Shown: positions 34,737-48,200, counted from the stretch's first letter. The stretch: 64,000 nt of DNA from Mariannaea sp. PMI_226 (GCA_024336345.1 JANFOG010000003.1:2238501-2302500), one strand, 5' to 3'. Notes: generated from the letters alone by a model not told the origin. Numbers and translations are program-made.

Positions 34737-37458
34737 AGGGTACTGGAGAAGCTTCAGCTGTGTATTACAGGAATTGGATGCTAATGCAGAAGGAGTGTAT
34801 GCAAGCTCAGCCACCTGCTCGCATCGCCTGGAGGAGACGTAAACAGGCAGTTATCAATGTATTGCTGTGGGCTTTGGGATGGTGTTCGTGGCTCCAGATC
34901 ACATCAGATACCACCAACGAGCTTGGTGGTTGGAAATGTCTCAGGTCCGTTCCCATCTAACGAGGCAGCCGTTTTCGGCGTCAATCACCAAGGAGGGCCT
35001 GATTTCGTGGTTAAAATCGCGGGTGGAGTAATGATGGAAAGCAAAAGGACATGCATGAAGAGCAGTGGCGAAAGATTACTGCTGCTGTGAATTCGTGACT
35101 ACCTAAAAACGACTCCGTATTCCGTCCATGCAATTGCCACCTGGGCGCTCGTGAGTGGTAATTTACTGGGAATTCATCCCTCGACCGCGGATGCCTGACG
35201 CTCAAAATGGATTTTCTGAGTACATACCTACCATGACACCTACGTCAATATAAGGGAGGGGAAAGTTATTGGTATCATGTTTTCAGCACGTTTCATGAAA
35301 ACCAGCACTCCCAAACCCGTACATTGTACATGGAGGGCATGGTTTTCTTGGCTGGTGGAAGGATTGCGATACGAACCGATCGAAGCGTTGGCTGCAAGCA
35401 CCGTAGCATCACAAGGGGCATCGGCATCGGCGAAAATTCTCATAGCTCAGATGACAATAACAATGATGCCGAATGATGCATGAATTGTTTGCTTGTGTCA
35501 TGTATGTTGTATGCTATGCTAGCTGATGTTGGACGATGACAAAGCTCTGTCGCGGGGACTGCTACCAAGCAAAGTGGATCCAGAGTATGGGATATAACAG
35601 GTGAGCTGGAGATCATGACGAGGAGGCGAACAATTGAAGAAATTCAAGCTTCTAACGGCTGTGATGGTAATGATGATGGATGGATGTCAATATCAATATC
35701 AATGCTAATGTCAATGTCAATGCCAATATGCCAGGGACAGATTTGAGGAGGCCGTAGATTGGAGGAGAGAAAGAAGACAGACAACCAAGGCATGGAAAAT
35801 AAAAACCGTCATGGATGTTTGCTTGCTTCCTTCCATTTGATCCAAAACCGGATTAGACCTGGTTGAAACACTCCCTTGCTCTTTCCCGTTTCCCTTCGCT
35901 TCGTTTCGTGGGAAGGACCCAAGAAAGCCCAAGAAGGACCAACCCGGAAGGCCAAACCCGGATATCAGCCAGAAACCCGAAACCGAAACAGAGCCACAGC
36001 CACAGCCAGAGACAGTGACAGAAACAGAAACCCTCGACCGACCAACCGACCGACCTGGCACAAAGAAGAGGAAGAGAAAGGAAGAGTGGATCACGAAATT
36101 CTCGGATTCCTGCTTCCCGATTCGATGGCGGTTTTGAAGCCCAAAAACGGTCGTCCCTCAGTGACTAGCCAGGTCGCACAAGAGGCGCAGAAATCTTTCC
36201 TGAGCGCGTCTTGGTCATGTCTAATGACGTTTCTCTTCAAAAAGCCCCCTTTGGACGTTTTCAGTAGCTTTCAGTGGCTTTACTTCCTGTTTGCTTTCTT
36301 TTTCTTGTCTCTTTCTTTCTTTTTTACCCTTTTCCCTCTTCAACCGGCCACCCCTTCACTGCCTTCAGAACAGCTTTGGCCACCACAAATCCCATTCCGT
36401 GATAGCTTAGATGATGCTTGAAGCCAAGCACCGAAAGGCGGGTTCAGGTTCCATCGTTCGCTTCCGGCGGGATTCGTATCCTGGATTTATGACCGCCTCT
36501 TAGCTTTGATGAGGCTGTCTGCCAATAGTCCGGTAATGGGAATGAGAGACTGAACATTAACCTGTTTCCCACCACTCAGTTCTCCTTGTACCGTTTGCGT
36601 TCAGCTAGGCTAGATAGATGCCGCGAAGTAGGTAGGAATTACACCCTTTCCACACACATACACATACACACCAAACGGGGGACACACACACACACACCAC
36701 AAGCAAATACGTGCGCACGCACGCACATACTACCACATCCCGACTGGCCAACATTGGAAGTGCACAGTCTCTCTCGTCTTCGTGTGAGACTTTCCTGCTC
36801 AAAGACCTCTTTTCTTGGCTTCTCCGCGCGCATGCATTGCATAATTCTGCTGCATTCTGTGCCCAAGTCTCACTTCTCACTCCTCACTCCCGCCTTCAGT
36901 CTCTCACCCCTCACCATATGCGTTTTGTCCTCTGTTTTTTTCCCTCTTCACTCCCTCTGACATCCCTCCACCAAAGGCCCGAACAAACATCATAAACCCG
37001 CGGCTCCACCACCAGCTTCGTTTCCAACCTCGTCCCTCCATCCATGTCTGTTCCCGTCACCTCTCTCCGCTTTGCTCATCCTAACGTCTGAGTTCACTTC
37101 GGCTTGTACATGTCCGCTATTTTTTATTTACATAATTACCATCCACATCATCGTCCAAGACGAAATTCTCAACCTATTTTCCTTTCCATAATCCTCCCTC
37201 CCCTCTTCCGGACGAAGTACATAAGCTCCGAACCCACCCCCGGCCCTATCCATCTGCCGGATCTTCAATCCCGCCACGCTAGATCCACGCCCGCTGGCAT
37301 GGCAGATTTACTATCCTACTAAAGCATATCCCCTCCACTAGCCAAGGGACGCTTGGTCCCCATCCCTCTCGGCTGTGATCATCCACCTTAGTTCCTGAAG
37401 CTTGAACTCTCCCTCCACTCGTAGAGAAATACGAGCCGAGTGAAGGGGCACGAGCCTC
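34737..37458. other. Intergenic region and probable leader of the MGN-start gene
   Basis: There is no supported coding exon. Repeats include TCAATA/TCAATG units at about 35686-35731, CAGAGC/CAGAAAC-like units at about 35985-36025 and a CA-rich microsatellite at 36651-36725. From about 36880 to 37260 the sequence is pyrimidine-rich, as in the leaders of highly regulated fungal genes, and probably forms the long 5' UTR of the gene at 37459. Confidence 0.5.
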
Positions 37459-40400
37459 ATGGGGAATACTCCCTCTCAAGAGGCCCCTCGCAGGCCTCAT
37501 AAGCTAACCAAGCCGCAGCTGGATCTGCAAGTTGCCGTAGCTGGTTTGACTGATCCTACTACACTGGACTCACCGTCTTGCCATGGTCGTTCATCCACTT
37601 CATACTTAGTCGGATCTGTTCCCATCTCTCCTACAAGCTCATCACCAACTGACCTAATGGGGTTCAGCCTTGGCAACAGCATCATTCCCGGTGCTGAGAT
37701 CGACAATTCCTTGACATCAACAGCCCGCAGGCAATCTTATCCAGATCCCCGTCGATGCAGCAACGTGTCTCGGACTTGGTCATTCCGTTCCGAATACTCC
37801 CCAAGAAGACATAGCATGACTGCTGCCAATTCCAGACCCCATTCTTTAATTATTGATGGGGGCCTGCCAATTGCACGCTCAGACAGGTATGTTAAAAAAC
37901 AAAACACCGAGAGATTGCGATTGTGCGAATTTAAAATGAGGCCTAGTCACTGACAAATTTCATATAGCTTACATGCTGCCACCGGCTATGATCTGGTCCA
38001 TTACGACGTGAGGAACTACGAAATTCAGCGGCTTGTGAGTCTGGATCCCAAGATCTTAAAGGAATCCGCCATGGCTGCACTCGAGGGCCATTCACCCGTT
38101 GGAAACGTCACGGAGACTACCTGGAAGAGCTCGCACCCGTCACAGTCTCCCAGCATCTCTATTGAAATCGCGAACTCGGACAGAACGGACTCAGATCTAT
38201 CACTGTATCCTCCGGTGCGACGTCGTTCCATCATTCAGACACCCGGTGTGGCCACCCGTGCACAGAGGAGCGACACATCTTCGTCGAAAACGTCGAGCTT
38301 TCAGAGCACTGTTTCTACTACACCAGAGGAAACCCGAAATAATTCGATTGAATCAGACAAGCAAGATCACCTGTCCATTCCTGCCATTAGCCACGGTCCC
38401 AATCGTCCCGAGCGTGTCGTGACACCATGCGAGGCCGACTACAAGCAGCTTGGCGGTATCAAGTTTGGTTCCCTGCGCATAGTCAACGGATCCCCACAAC
38501 TCAGTCCCATGCCCGAGAACGATGTTGAAGCAAACAAGTTCCGACCTTCCAGCCAAGCTTGCTTTGACTGCGAAACACTTTGCTCGCCAACGCCAACATC
38601 AACATCAAGCAACAGTGACTGTGTAGATCCAGTGGCCCATCAGCTCCATAAAACGTCGATTTCTTTGGCAACAGCTTTGAAGAGCAGAGAAGAGAATTGT
38701 CACTCCAAGTTGAGTCCGCTATCCGAAGCTGGTAGTTGGCAAGTATCCCCGACCACGGAGATCTTACCCGCCATAGACGATTCCAACCGAAAACCTGCAC
38801 TAGACGGAAGCTTGGAACTAGAGAGCGAGACACTGAAGGCCTTGGACAAATCAGACAGTGGCGTTGTGTTCAGCTCTCCTTTCGAGGGATCCCGACGGGT
38901 AGCTTCTAAGACCGACAGTGGCTATAGCTCTAACGTATCTCTTGGCTCTCTGCGAAGCTTGAAATCAGCCGTCACTGACCTAAGTCGCAAGTCACCTGAG
39001 AAGCAAAAGACTAAGCTATCTGATAGCCTCAGTTACGAGCACCCTAGCAGTCCCGCCTCCGTCAAGGCCACCGCGCCCGCAAGGCCCGGTCCTGCACCTC
39101 AGCAGCACGAAGCATCTGGGTCAGACGATGCGGCTCGAGCGAAGAGTTCCGCCTATCGATCTCTGACATCTCTCACACGTGGGAAAATCCTGCGGATGCC
39201 GTCACTGAGATCGAGCAAGAGTGTCGAATTTCACTTGTCAAAACCGGGATCGCAATCGAGCCCGGTTCGGTCTGATCCTCTCCAAAACCAGCAAACCACA
39301 GGGAATAACTTGCCTCGCCCGCGCCCACCTCGCCTCACGTTGGATACTTCCAATGTCAGCAATGATGCAAGACCTCATCGGAGCATCCACGGATCTCAAC
39401 GAAGAGGGCCTCCGAAGGTTCGAGATAATCGCACGAAAGATAGGAACTTGTCTTTGCGAACCAATCGTGTCAGTAACTCGAGTCCTGGTGGCAATCCTCG
39501 CGCTGGCAACATGCAAAACCGACCATGGCTTCGTGACGAGAAAAGCGAAGACACATTAAGAACTATCCTCAGCGTAGGAAGCACCGATGTACTGGGTCGC
39601 CAAAGCAGCAGTAACGTTCGCGAGGAACCCGCGGACATTCTCGATGCCAAGCTATCGGTGCCTCAGGCTCAACGACGCAAATCCCTGCGCAGGTCTCTCA
39701 CCCAAGTAGCTACAGCATTGTTCTCACTTGACAAGACCCCAACTATCAAAGAGTCAGGCGAAAGTGAAGACAAGAATTTGAGCAATATCAAAGTCTCAGA
39801 CTCCAACGCACAACAGAACAATGCTGCCAGCGCTGTCAAGAGCCCTCGTGTAAGATCCAAGATCAACCTCGTTGAATCCGCACCGCAGTCTCCAGCAAAG
39901 CGAGCCATGTCAAGGACTCCAAGCTCGAATACCCTAGGGCGAAACACATCAAATACCGACTTGTCCAACATAGCTCACGGTACTGCAACAAGTATGCGGT
40001 CCCGCTCTGTGAGAGTCCCACAGAGCCAGAAGCTTGATGGCCGTCGATTTGTGTCTTCCTCTTCGGTTGCGCCCCTCCGGCGTCAATCTGTTCCACCAGA
40101 TGTCTACCCAGAGCAGACTCATGGGTACCATCCCACACAAACTCAAGCTGCAGTGTATGGGATGCCTCTGTCCCTGAATGGAGTCATGCCGATGGCTCCT
40201 CAACAGATGGGCGGGTTTCAAGGGTATCAGATGGTGCCAATGCAGATGGTATCCAGTCCCTATTACCCAACGCGGCCTCCCATCACGCCTGGTCATCGAC
40301 GTACTAGGTCCATGCCGATATCTGGCCAGCTTACCAGAAGTCAATCGATGCATAGCTCCTCACAGCATAGCCGCTATCCTCCACAAGTGCAACATATGGG

Positions 40401-40620
40401 CAGCAGCTACCAAGTACCTCAACAGTTTGTTGTTCAAAGCATAGACCCTATGTTATATCAGCATTTCAATCCCCAGGCTGTACCGAACCTCGTTCAAAAC
40501 CAGCCTCAGCATCGGCGAGCTCTTTCTCAGGGGACCATGTACAATGTGCAAGCCCCTCCATACCGTGTCCTCCATAGTTATCACCCTCAAGCATATCGAG
40601 GTGTGCCCACCTGGGGCTAG
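37459..40620 (+). CDS. Large disordered protein with N-myristoylation-type start
   Basis: Two exons (37459-37886 and 37968-40620; donor GTATGT, acceptor CATATAG) join through AG|C to give 1026 residues. The N-terminus MGNTPSQEAPRR fits a myristoylation signal (Gly2, Ser6). The conserved-looking segment after the splice is SLHAATGYDLVHYDVRNYE. Most of the rest is Ser-, Pro- and Thr-rich, with many possible phosphorylation sites (for example KTDSGYSSN and RRKSLRRSL). The C-terminus is rich in Gln, Tyr, His, Met and Pro and carries RRTRSMP and HRRALSQ motifs. I recognise it as the type of conserved but unnamed protein found in filamentous ascomycetes; no catalytic domain is visible. If myristoylated it would act at membranes, perhaps as a signalling scaffold; this is inference. 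Confidence 0.85.
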
Positions 40621-43600
40621 TTGATTCACACCGCATATTCTCCTTCTTTTTCTTAACACTCTACAAGATACCACAAGGCATCCATGGAAAGGAGGTTGGC
40701 GTTTCCTTTGGGCAGTCACTAGTTGTTTCAGTTGGTCGTTTAGACCGCCGCTCCGGTCGGCAGCATTCTTTTTGTATTACTCTTTCCTTAACATGTCATA
40801 CCAACCTGTCTCTGTCACAGGTCAGAAGTTTTATTTCAGAAAAAAAACGGTTCAAGTAGAACTGTACACACTCACTTCTCAAGAAGGTGGAAGGCACTAT
40901 GCTGTATAGGATCTAGGTGGGCAGCAAGTATGGAGTTTGGATCAATTGGGTTTGTGTTGAGACAGAATTGTTGAAGGAGAAGGTTACCAGATACTAAAAC
41001 AAAACATACATACTATTGCTAGACTTAAGATAGTTTTTATCTCCTAGTAAATAGAGCATTCTGTTCAATTTGTGGATTGCGTCATCAGTGAAGGGATAAT
41101 TACTATCAAAACGTGCGAGCATTCCCAGTCTCGTCTGAAAAATATGGCTTGACTGGAAGTGAAGGGGAAATGTATAAGCCCAGCCAGGGGGAGTGAGCAT
41201 TTCTCGCTCAAATTGATAGAGGTGTAAGTTACATAGCGATTTGATCCCACCCAGCAACGGGGCCATGCATCTGTCATATTTGAAACGTGATAGGTGAAAG
41301 CACAAGTCCGTTTTGCAGTTCTCGCTAGGGCATGGTGACAAACTATCAAAGTGAGCCTGAAAGGCATCTATTTCAACTCTTTTCATAAGATTGGCGAGAA
41401 CCATCAAAATAAGGTCACGTTCTGACGCAAACAGTAGTTTGTTTTAACAATTCAATAAGAATCCCATCCCAAGCGACAGCTCTTCGGATGAAATCCCACA
41501 ATCTGGAGGGGAGAGGGGTGGTTTCTCATGCCTAATTGTCTGTGAAACGTGGGGCCGATGGGTTTAGCACAGCCACTGTTGAGATATTCCATATATGTGG
41601 GCTGGGCCAAAACAAAAAGGGTGGTAAATTCATATAGTTATAACTGTAGGTATAAAAAATAATTATGCAAAAACGTCCCAGAAAGATCGTGAGGTTCAAA
41701 GGAAGTTTGTGCATGCTCGTACCAGGAGAGCGGAGAGTGCTAGTTGGCGATGGACCCAAAGCTGTGAGGGACTAGTCTATAGATTAGCAAGCATCTTTGC
41801 CCAAAAGCATCAACAGATCAAGCCGAAAAAGTCACATCCAGCACATTCGACGGCGTGCAAAGGAGAGCAAGGTTTGTACGTAATTGGCCCAAGTGGGTTG
41901 GGAAGGATCAGGTAAACAGATGCGTGTTTCTATTTTAAGCATCAACAATTCATGTCCTGACTTTTCTGACAACTCAACCCAGTTGGTTGGTCGTTTGGGG
42001 GAACCCCTGCTTTGGACGCCTTGACTGGCCCTAGCGGCCCTGCCGTGAATGAATGGCCTTTGTCTCAACTGGGTAATGAGTTCAACAGTGGTGCTTGTGC
42101 ATGGGTTATTCAGACTATCTCTCGTGGATTTGAGTTGTTCATGATGGCTGACGAGGCGAGGCCGACCATGCAACCGTAAGGTGGCAGAAGGGGGAAGCAG
42201 TTCCGTTTCATAATTAAGCACGCCACTCATTCGTATGACTGATGAGAATTACATACCTCTCCTCTGCACTCGCATTGTTGCTCCATACAGTGTGCCTGTA
42301 GTCACAAAAGGTATCTCCATTTTCTCATGCTTGCAATGGACTACATGCTATGTAGTAAAATCATGAAAATGCCGGCCGAAAAGGATGGAGTCTCAAACGT
42401 CATCAACAGGGTGCTTCTCATTCTCAAATCCCAACACGCTTAGTTCATAGGCAATCTACTACTACGTAGCAGTACTACTTGTGCGCATTGTAGGAGATGG
42501 AGAATAGGGGAAACCGGAATGGAACCTTCCATTACAAGGCTCAAGAATTGCCTCCGGACTGCCTCTCTCCATGCATCAGATTTTTTTTCCTTGGGCGAGG
42601 TTTTTTTTTTTATTTCTCTCAACCTCAGCGGCGCCACCTGCAGCCCGATGGACCAAAGTGAGCCGCCACAGTGCCGCACCATTTACACCTCGCATAGGGA
42701 GTGCGGCAGCTAATAAAGCATGGATAAATTACACTCTCACAGCCGCCCGTAAGAAATGTTTCGCCTGTCTGCACTGCAACGTTTACATGAGACGAAGAGA
42801 GACGGGAAACATGTAATGTGAATTTTGCCCCCCCTTGTGTGTGTCGTGTGTGTTGTCCTTGCTGCAGCATGACTGGTCACTGTCAAACCTGGAATCAATC
42901 CCAACCATGCCAGCGTCACTGTCACCAGACAAACAAACGGACAAACAGGTAGATAGCGCCAGTGCAAGAAAAACTTGGGCAGCCGTGGAGCTCTGGAGAG
43001 CAGCAACCGGCCGGAGATGGTCGGGCTCCTTCAGGGGTTCGGCAGGTTTTCCTCGCACTAAACGTAGGACTGCCGGGGGGTGTCCTGGAGCAAGGCGTTC
43101 CCTGGCAAACGGAACGGACAAGTCAGTGCGAGTTGGAACAAGAAGTCTCATCACTGATGTCATGTGTGTTGAGATATTCTGCGCTTTTTGTTGTTTCGGC
43201 TAAATTGAAAAAACAAAATCAACTTGGAGGAGTTTGGGTGTCCGACTAAGAGCCTCGGTCAGGTGGTGGTAGAAGGAAGAGGAAAGCTACTGCTATGTAC
43301 TATAGATTGAGTGTGTGTGGTGGAAGCGTGGAGGCTCATCCGTGTGACTCTTTTTGGAGTTGTGCACACATGAGGAATACAATACACAAACATATCCGTC
43401 GATTCTTATTTCCATGGTTGTATTTCCAAATAAATGAATCAAAGGCTTACACAACTGAGATACACATGGTATGTAAATAGTAGGTTGAAGGCTCCTCTCT
43501 TTTCTCTCTATTTTGTGCCTCTGTTTGCCCACTCTTCAAAGAGAAGCAAACAGCTTCCCCCCCCCCCCAGTTCTCGGCGGAAAGAGAGAAATGCACAGCC

Positions 43601-44329
43601 ATGATCATCATAACTCAATGGAACCAAAAAAGACCCAGTACAGGAGCAAAGAAACGCTTTGGCCCCAGGGGACTAGTTACGTACGCAGTAAGCACCGACA
43701 GGCTAGGCCCAAGATAGCTCCGACTCAGGTGGGAATCAAGCAAAAAATACGAACTGGCTCTTGCGGACAATTATTTCTTCCAGCCTGCCAGCTGCACGCT
43801 CCCGCGCGTCTTCTCATGCAGGCCTGCTGCATACGTCGTGCGTCGTACTTCATACATACCACACATAATACTACCCAAGCCTCTCATTTTCCCTTTTACC
43901 CTACCCCCCTCCCTCTCCTCATTCTTTTACACCTCCTCTCGTGACCTTTGGTCTCGTTTCTCTTTCCTTCTTCTTCTCGCTTTCTTTGTTATTTTTGGTT
44001 TCCTTTTATCTGTGAATCACCTCATCCTTCCTCCTTTTATCCAAACCCCCCTGAGTACGTCCGAGTCGATCCTCTCGTTATCGACCTCACGCTGCGATCA
44101 ACTCTCTCTCCTATTTGAAAAAGAAGAAGAAAAAAAAGGAAATCTCTACCTATCATAATCACTTCTCCTCGCCTTGGGTCGGCATTCTTCAACTTCGGGC
44201 ACTTGTCTCATCCTTAATACATCCTCTTCAGCATTCGACTTGGCCTGATCCCGACCTCGTCTATCTCCTTGTCCGACCGGACCAACCGACCCTCCCCATC
44301 CAACGCCTCGGGCAAACACGATCATCATC
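40621..44329. other. Intergenic region before the wall-sensor gene
   Basis: One weak minus-strand candidate (40994-41407) is listed separately. Otherwise no gene is supported. The segment 43860-44110 is strongly pyrimidine-rich and is probably promoter and leader for the sensor gene at 44330. Confidence 0.45.
40994..41407 (-). CDS. Possible gene or terminal exon, hypothetical
   Basis: An open frame of 137 codons has balanced, protein-like composition: an amphipathic start (MVLANLMKRVEIDAFQAHFD), a Cys cluster (CPSENCKTDLC) and a Leu/Phe-rich C-terminal part. The frame stays open for about ten codons upstream (LLFASERDLIL), with a CAG acceptor-like site, so it may be the last exon of a spliced gene. 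I found no confident upstream exon. No family is recognised. It is convergent with the MGN-start gene. Confidence 0.28.
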   Translation of the reverse strand: MMVLANLMKRVEIDAFQAHFDSLSPCPSENCKTDLCFHLSRFKYDRCMAPLLGGIKSLCNLHLYQFEREMLTPPGWAYTFPLHFQSSHIFQTRLGMLARFDSNYPFTDDAIHKLNRMLYLLGDKNYLKSSNSMYVLF

Positions 44330-45268
44330 ATGTTCGCTCCACGGTTCTTCAAGCTACTCCTTGTAGCTATCTCCATGGTCTACATCGCTCAAGCCAGCTT
44401 TGTTGATCTCCATCACAATCAAGGTCGACTCGTCCGCCGAGTAAGCCCTGCCCCGAGCGATGACACCGTCAAACCCAGCGATAGCCTTCCTGTCAACCTT
44501 CCAAGCAAAACTTCGGATTCAAGTGCGGCGGAGACGACAGCGCCCGATTCGACGTCGGATGAGAGCCAGCCCAGCGAGACCTCCGAGACTTCTAGTTCTT
44601 CAGATAATGTTCCAAGCACGACAGCTGAGACGACCTCTGATGCTCCATCCACATCCGCCCCTTCGACGACCAGCGCCCCGGCTAAAACCACCTCCAGTGA
44701 TGATTCTGCTACGACCACTGACGACAGCTCTGCCAGCTCCACCGAGGCTCCGGCTCCTACCAACACCTCCTCGCACAAGGACAAGTCTGGCGATTCTACC
44801 GATCAGTCGAAGACTCAGAAACTTATCACCTCGACGAAGATTGATGTTGTTACGAAGACCAACGGCGATGGATCCAAGGAGACTATGACCTCGACTTCCA
44901 TTACTACGTCCACTCCTGGCCTGAGCTCAGACGATTCTAGCGGTTCCTCTGGCATGTCGCCTAAGACTCGCAACACTGTCATTGGCGTCGTTGTCGGAAT
45001 CGGCGGTTTCATTGTTCTCGGTGTTTTGGGTCTCGTCGCCTGGCGAATCTGGGGCCGCAAGAAGATCAATGATGAGGCTGACGGCCTGATGGACTTCAAC
45101 ATCAACAACAACAGCACCTCATACCACAGCGGCTACGGCCCCGTTGAGAAGGGTGAGCCTGCCAGCTTAGGACACGAAGGCCCCGCTCCTCGGCGCACCA
45201 GTCCATTCCAAAATACTCTGGACAACTACCATCAACCAACACCCGTGAACGCCTCGTCCAACTTTTGA
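44330..45268 (+). CDS. Mid2-like cell-wall stress sensor (type I membrane protein)
   Basis: This single-exon gene encodes 312 residues. Residues 1-22 form a signal peptide (FFKLLLVAISMVYIAQA). A long Ser/Thr-rich ectodomain (about 40-200) is suited to O-mannosylation and ends in a TKTNGDGSKETMTST segment. One transmembrane helix follows at about 215-240 (NTVIGVVVGIGGFIVLGVLG), flanked by WRIWGRKK as stop-transfer. The cytosolic tail of about 70 residues ends in NYHQPTPVNASSNF. This layout matches fungal Mid2/Wsc-type sensors that signal wall stress to Rho1 and the Pkc1 MAP-kinase pathway. There is no WSC cysteine domain, so Mid2-like is the better label. The leader is pyrimidine-rich. Confidence 0.8.
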   Translation: MFAPRFFKLLLVAISMVYIAQASFVDLHHNQGRLVRRVSPAPSDDTVKPSDSLPVNLPSKTSDSSAAETTAPDSTSDESQPSETSETSSSSDNVPSTTAETTSDAPSTSAPSTTSAPAKTTSSDDSATTTDDSSASSTEAPAPTNTSSHKDKSGDSTDQSKTQKLITSTKIDVVTKTNGDGSKETMTSTSITTSTPGLSSDDSSGSSGMSPKTRNTVIGVVVGIGGFIVLGVLGLVAWRIWGRKKINDEADGLMDFNINNNSTSYHSGYGPVEKGEPASLGHEGPAPRRTSPFQNTLDNYHQPTPVNASSNF

Positions 45269-48200
45269 TGAGCGTTATTGACGTGGGCTACGACTCCGCA
45301 CCCAGAACTACATCATTACCTATCTTTTCGGCACTCACGTCCGTTTCCACTCGATGCATTCCGTTTGCAAGTTTGTATCACGGCGTTCCGGATCTACACA
45401 TTACTTCTATTTTTAAATTTGCTGTTGTTTTATGGGGGGAACTAGATGGAATTCATATGTATAAGTTTGTTCGTACAAACCTCAAAAACCAGACGGCTAG
45501 CGGCCATTTCTTTTGGCACAATACCACGCCCAATACTGGAGGAAACTTGAGTCTGTTGATGGGTCCTCTCCGTCGTTGGGTCCTTCCCAGCAACTGGCGT
45601 GGGCTTGGGCTTGAAAAAAAGCTTCAGCGTGTGTTACACGTGAGAACCCGGTCATGATGCCGCAATCACATCAATATGCGACTCTTCTTGTTTTCCGCTA
45701 TTATATAAGTAAAAATAGCCCCATCAGGGCGTCTAATCTTGGGTCACGGACGACCTCACATCCTATGTATCTCCCATTAGAAATAATAATTTGAACCAGA
45801 ATGTATATTGATCTTATCTCGTGAGTGACAAAGCTTAAATCCTAATTACTATCCGCGCCACTGTGAAGGCACCTTTGGGATATCTGTTTTAATATATTAT
45901 ATCTCCTTTTTCTAGAAGCAGTAGCGACTTACATCGTAATGTGTCTACATGTTCCACCTCCAGGCATTTTTGGGCCATCACTTTTGTGCGAGATTCTTGG
46001 TATTATTGTCTTTTGTTCTGCTCAGGATCCGGTCACTGGCGATGAACTCAGGAACTCAGAACCACCGAGCCAGATCACACTGACAACGCGAAGCAAGGTA
46101 ATTGAAATTTGCAATGCTTCATCTTTCATATGCGAGGGAATTTTGGGTTAGGTACGACATATACTAAAAAGTCCCCCAGACTCAAGTCGTGGTAGCACAG
46201 CTGCTGTGGTGTTGTTGTGTAGGAGCTAACCTATAGCATAGGACGCAACACCAAGGAATGAAAAGATGTCTCGGCTTTCTCCACTGTCTCACGCAAACTG
46301 AACCCATTTCGAGGTGGAATTGTTCCAGGTAGTAAATGGTCTTGCTCAATGGGCATTGCAATCCGATGCCGAGGATAGAACTTCAAGACGTTCTGTAACG
46401 CAGAAGATGATATTGAAGTCTAAGCCGCAACATAGAACACACCACCGCAAAGAGCAATGCTGTGTATTATTCTCCATTTATTCCCAATAGAGAATTTATA
46501 ATTTTAGTTTATGGACTCTCTTCCAGATGCTAGAATATCCCGATATTCGCAAACGTGGCTGCAGAACCAAGGGCTTACACCCAGTGTATCCAAGAATTCG
46601 AGTTCAACACAGGGAGAAACAAAGAAATCAAGGAACAGAACACCAAATCAAGGAAATACATAGCAAGATAGTGTCAAGTTAGAAAGTAAAGCCTGGGGAG
46701 TGATCGACAAGAGGAAAGAGAGGACTTGGAGTTGATGCTTCTTGGTAAAGTATGATAGTAGGTATGCTAATTGATGGGGTGCTTGCTTTGGGTACTCTTG
46801 TATTTTGGTCAGTAAGCATTGCACAAGTTCTCAAATGACCGTCATTCATTATGGTTGAAGATAGAAACGCCGCTTTCGACTGTGGCACCGGCACATCTTG
46901 TTCGTCGTGGAATTGACTTTGCCGCTTGTACCTTTCGAAATCTGGTGATGACATCCGTCCCGTCCCGCCCCCCCCAAAAGGCCCCCAAGGCCCCCAAGAG
47001 ACGGGACGAAGAGCAAAAGTGGACTCCGGGGTTTTATTTTGGGCGTCCCCCAGACCAAACGCAGTTGATTCGTGCCTTGCGAGTTTACACACATACATCT
47101 GCACATGTGCAACGGATGCGCGGACGCCCAGTCGCGTAGAGAGGCAGGGAAGCCCTTGCACCTGTTGGACGCAGGTCGCCAGTCAATCGCCCAACAGAGA
47201 ACCTCGTCGGCTACATGTACAACGCAGGATGATGAAAGAGGAGAAGCGGGAAGCGAATGAATTGGCCAAACACACAGCAACCACATGCTTGAACCGCTGT
47301 CAGGGATCCTGCGTCCTTTTTTTTTCTGTCTACGTTTTTATCTATTTTGGGGTTGATTTTTGTTTATATTTTCGTGCCCGACAGTGGTATCACGCTGTAG
47401 TAGGGTCAGGTAACATAGAAGTACCACTTTTGGGGCTTGTATGTACATTATTTGGCAGCGGGAGCTACTGCAATGGGCGAACTTTGCTGCGCATAAATTG
47501 TCATCATCATAAGCAAATTTGACTAATATGAGCGGGAGTGCCTGATTAAGGGTTCTAGCTTGGCATCTCAGTCCCACGTAAAAAAAAAAGACGCGTGAAA
47601 AAGCCCACCCAAAGTAAACACCAAAGTAAACAAATAAATAAAAAATGCATAATAGAGGAACACACTAGATGACTTCGTAGAGATTACAAAACTACAAGTT
47701 CCGTTCCCTCTCTCACTTGGCACGATTGAGCAACCCAAGACTCTAACGGTGTTTCAAGTCATGTGCTGTTGGTACAGTGCCTAAATAGTAGGTTGGGTTG
47801 GAACAATTGCATTCCTAGAGCTGGCAATGTGAGTACTGTTTGGAGGCGGGGGGCGGGGAGGGCCGAAAATAGATCTCAAATCAGCTGGGCCATATGACAA
47901 TGTGAATCACAGTTCAAGAGATCATCATCATCCGCCACCTACCAAATAGCCGTTATAGGAATACTATGTACATGCACTGTGGCCCTCATCTATAATCATC
48001 AAAACAATGATCAATCTGTATAGTATTGATCAGATTATCAGGTCATTAACTTGTAGGGATCATGAGCAAGACCCGACCGACTTTTTTTTTTTTTTTTCTT
48101 TCCCTCCCTTCTCTCTCTTGTACTAGCTGTCTGTTTTTCTTGAAGTAAAGTGGAGCAAGGTTTCATCCTCCAATCTGCTCATGAGTTGGAAATACTACGT

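Noticed and set aside
35876..36421. 181-codon plus-strand frame
   Set aside because: It comes from CAGAGC/GAAACC simple repeats followed by T/C-rich leader sequence, giving a low-complexity product.
46679..47522. Long overlapping frames on both strands
   Set aside because: Neither has a recognisable domain and both include G/C homopolymer runs; chance frames in GC-richer DNA are more likely.
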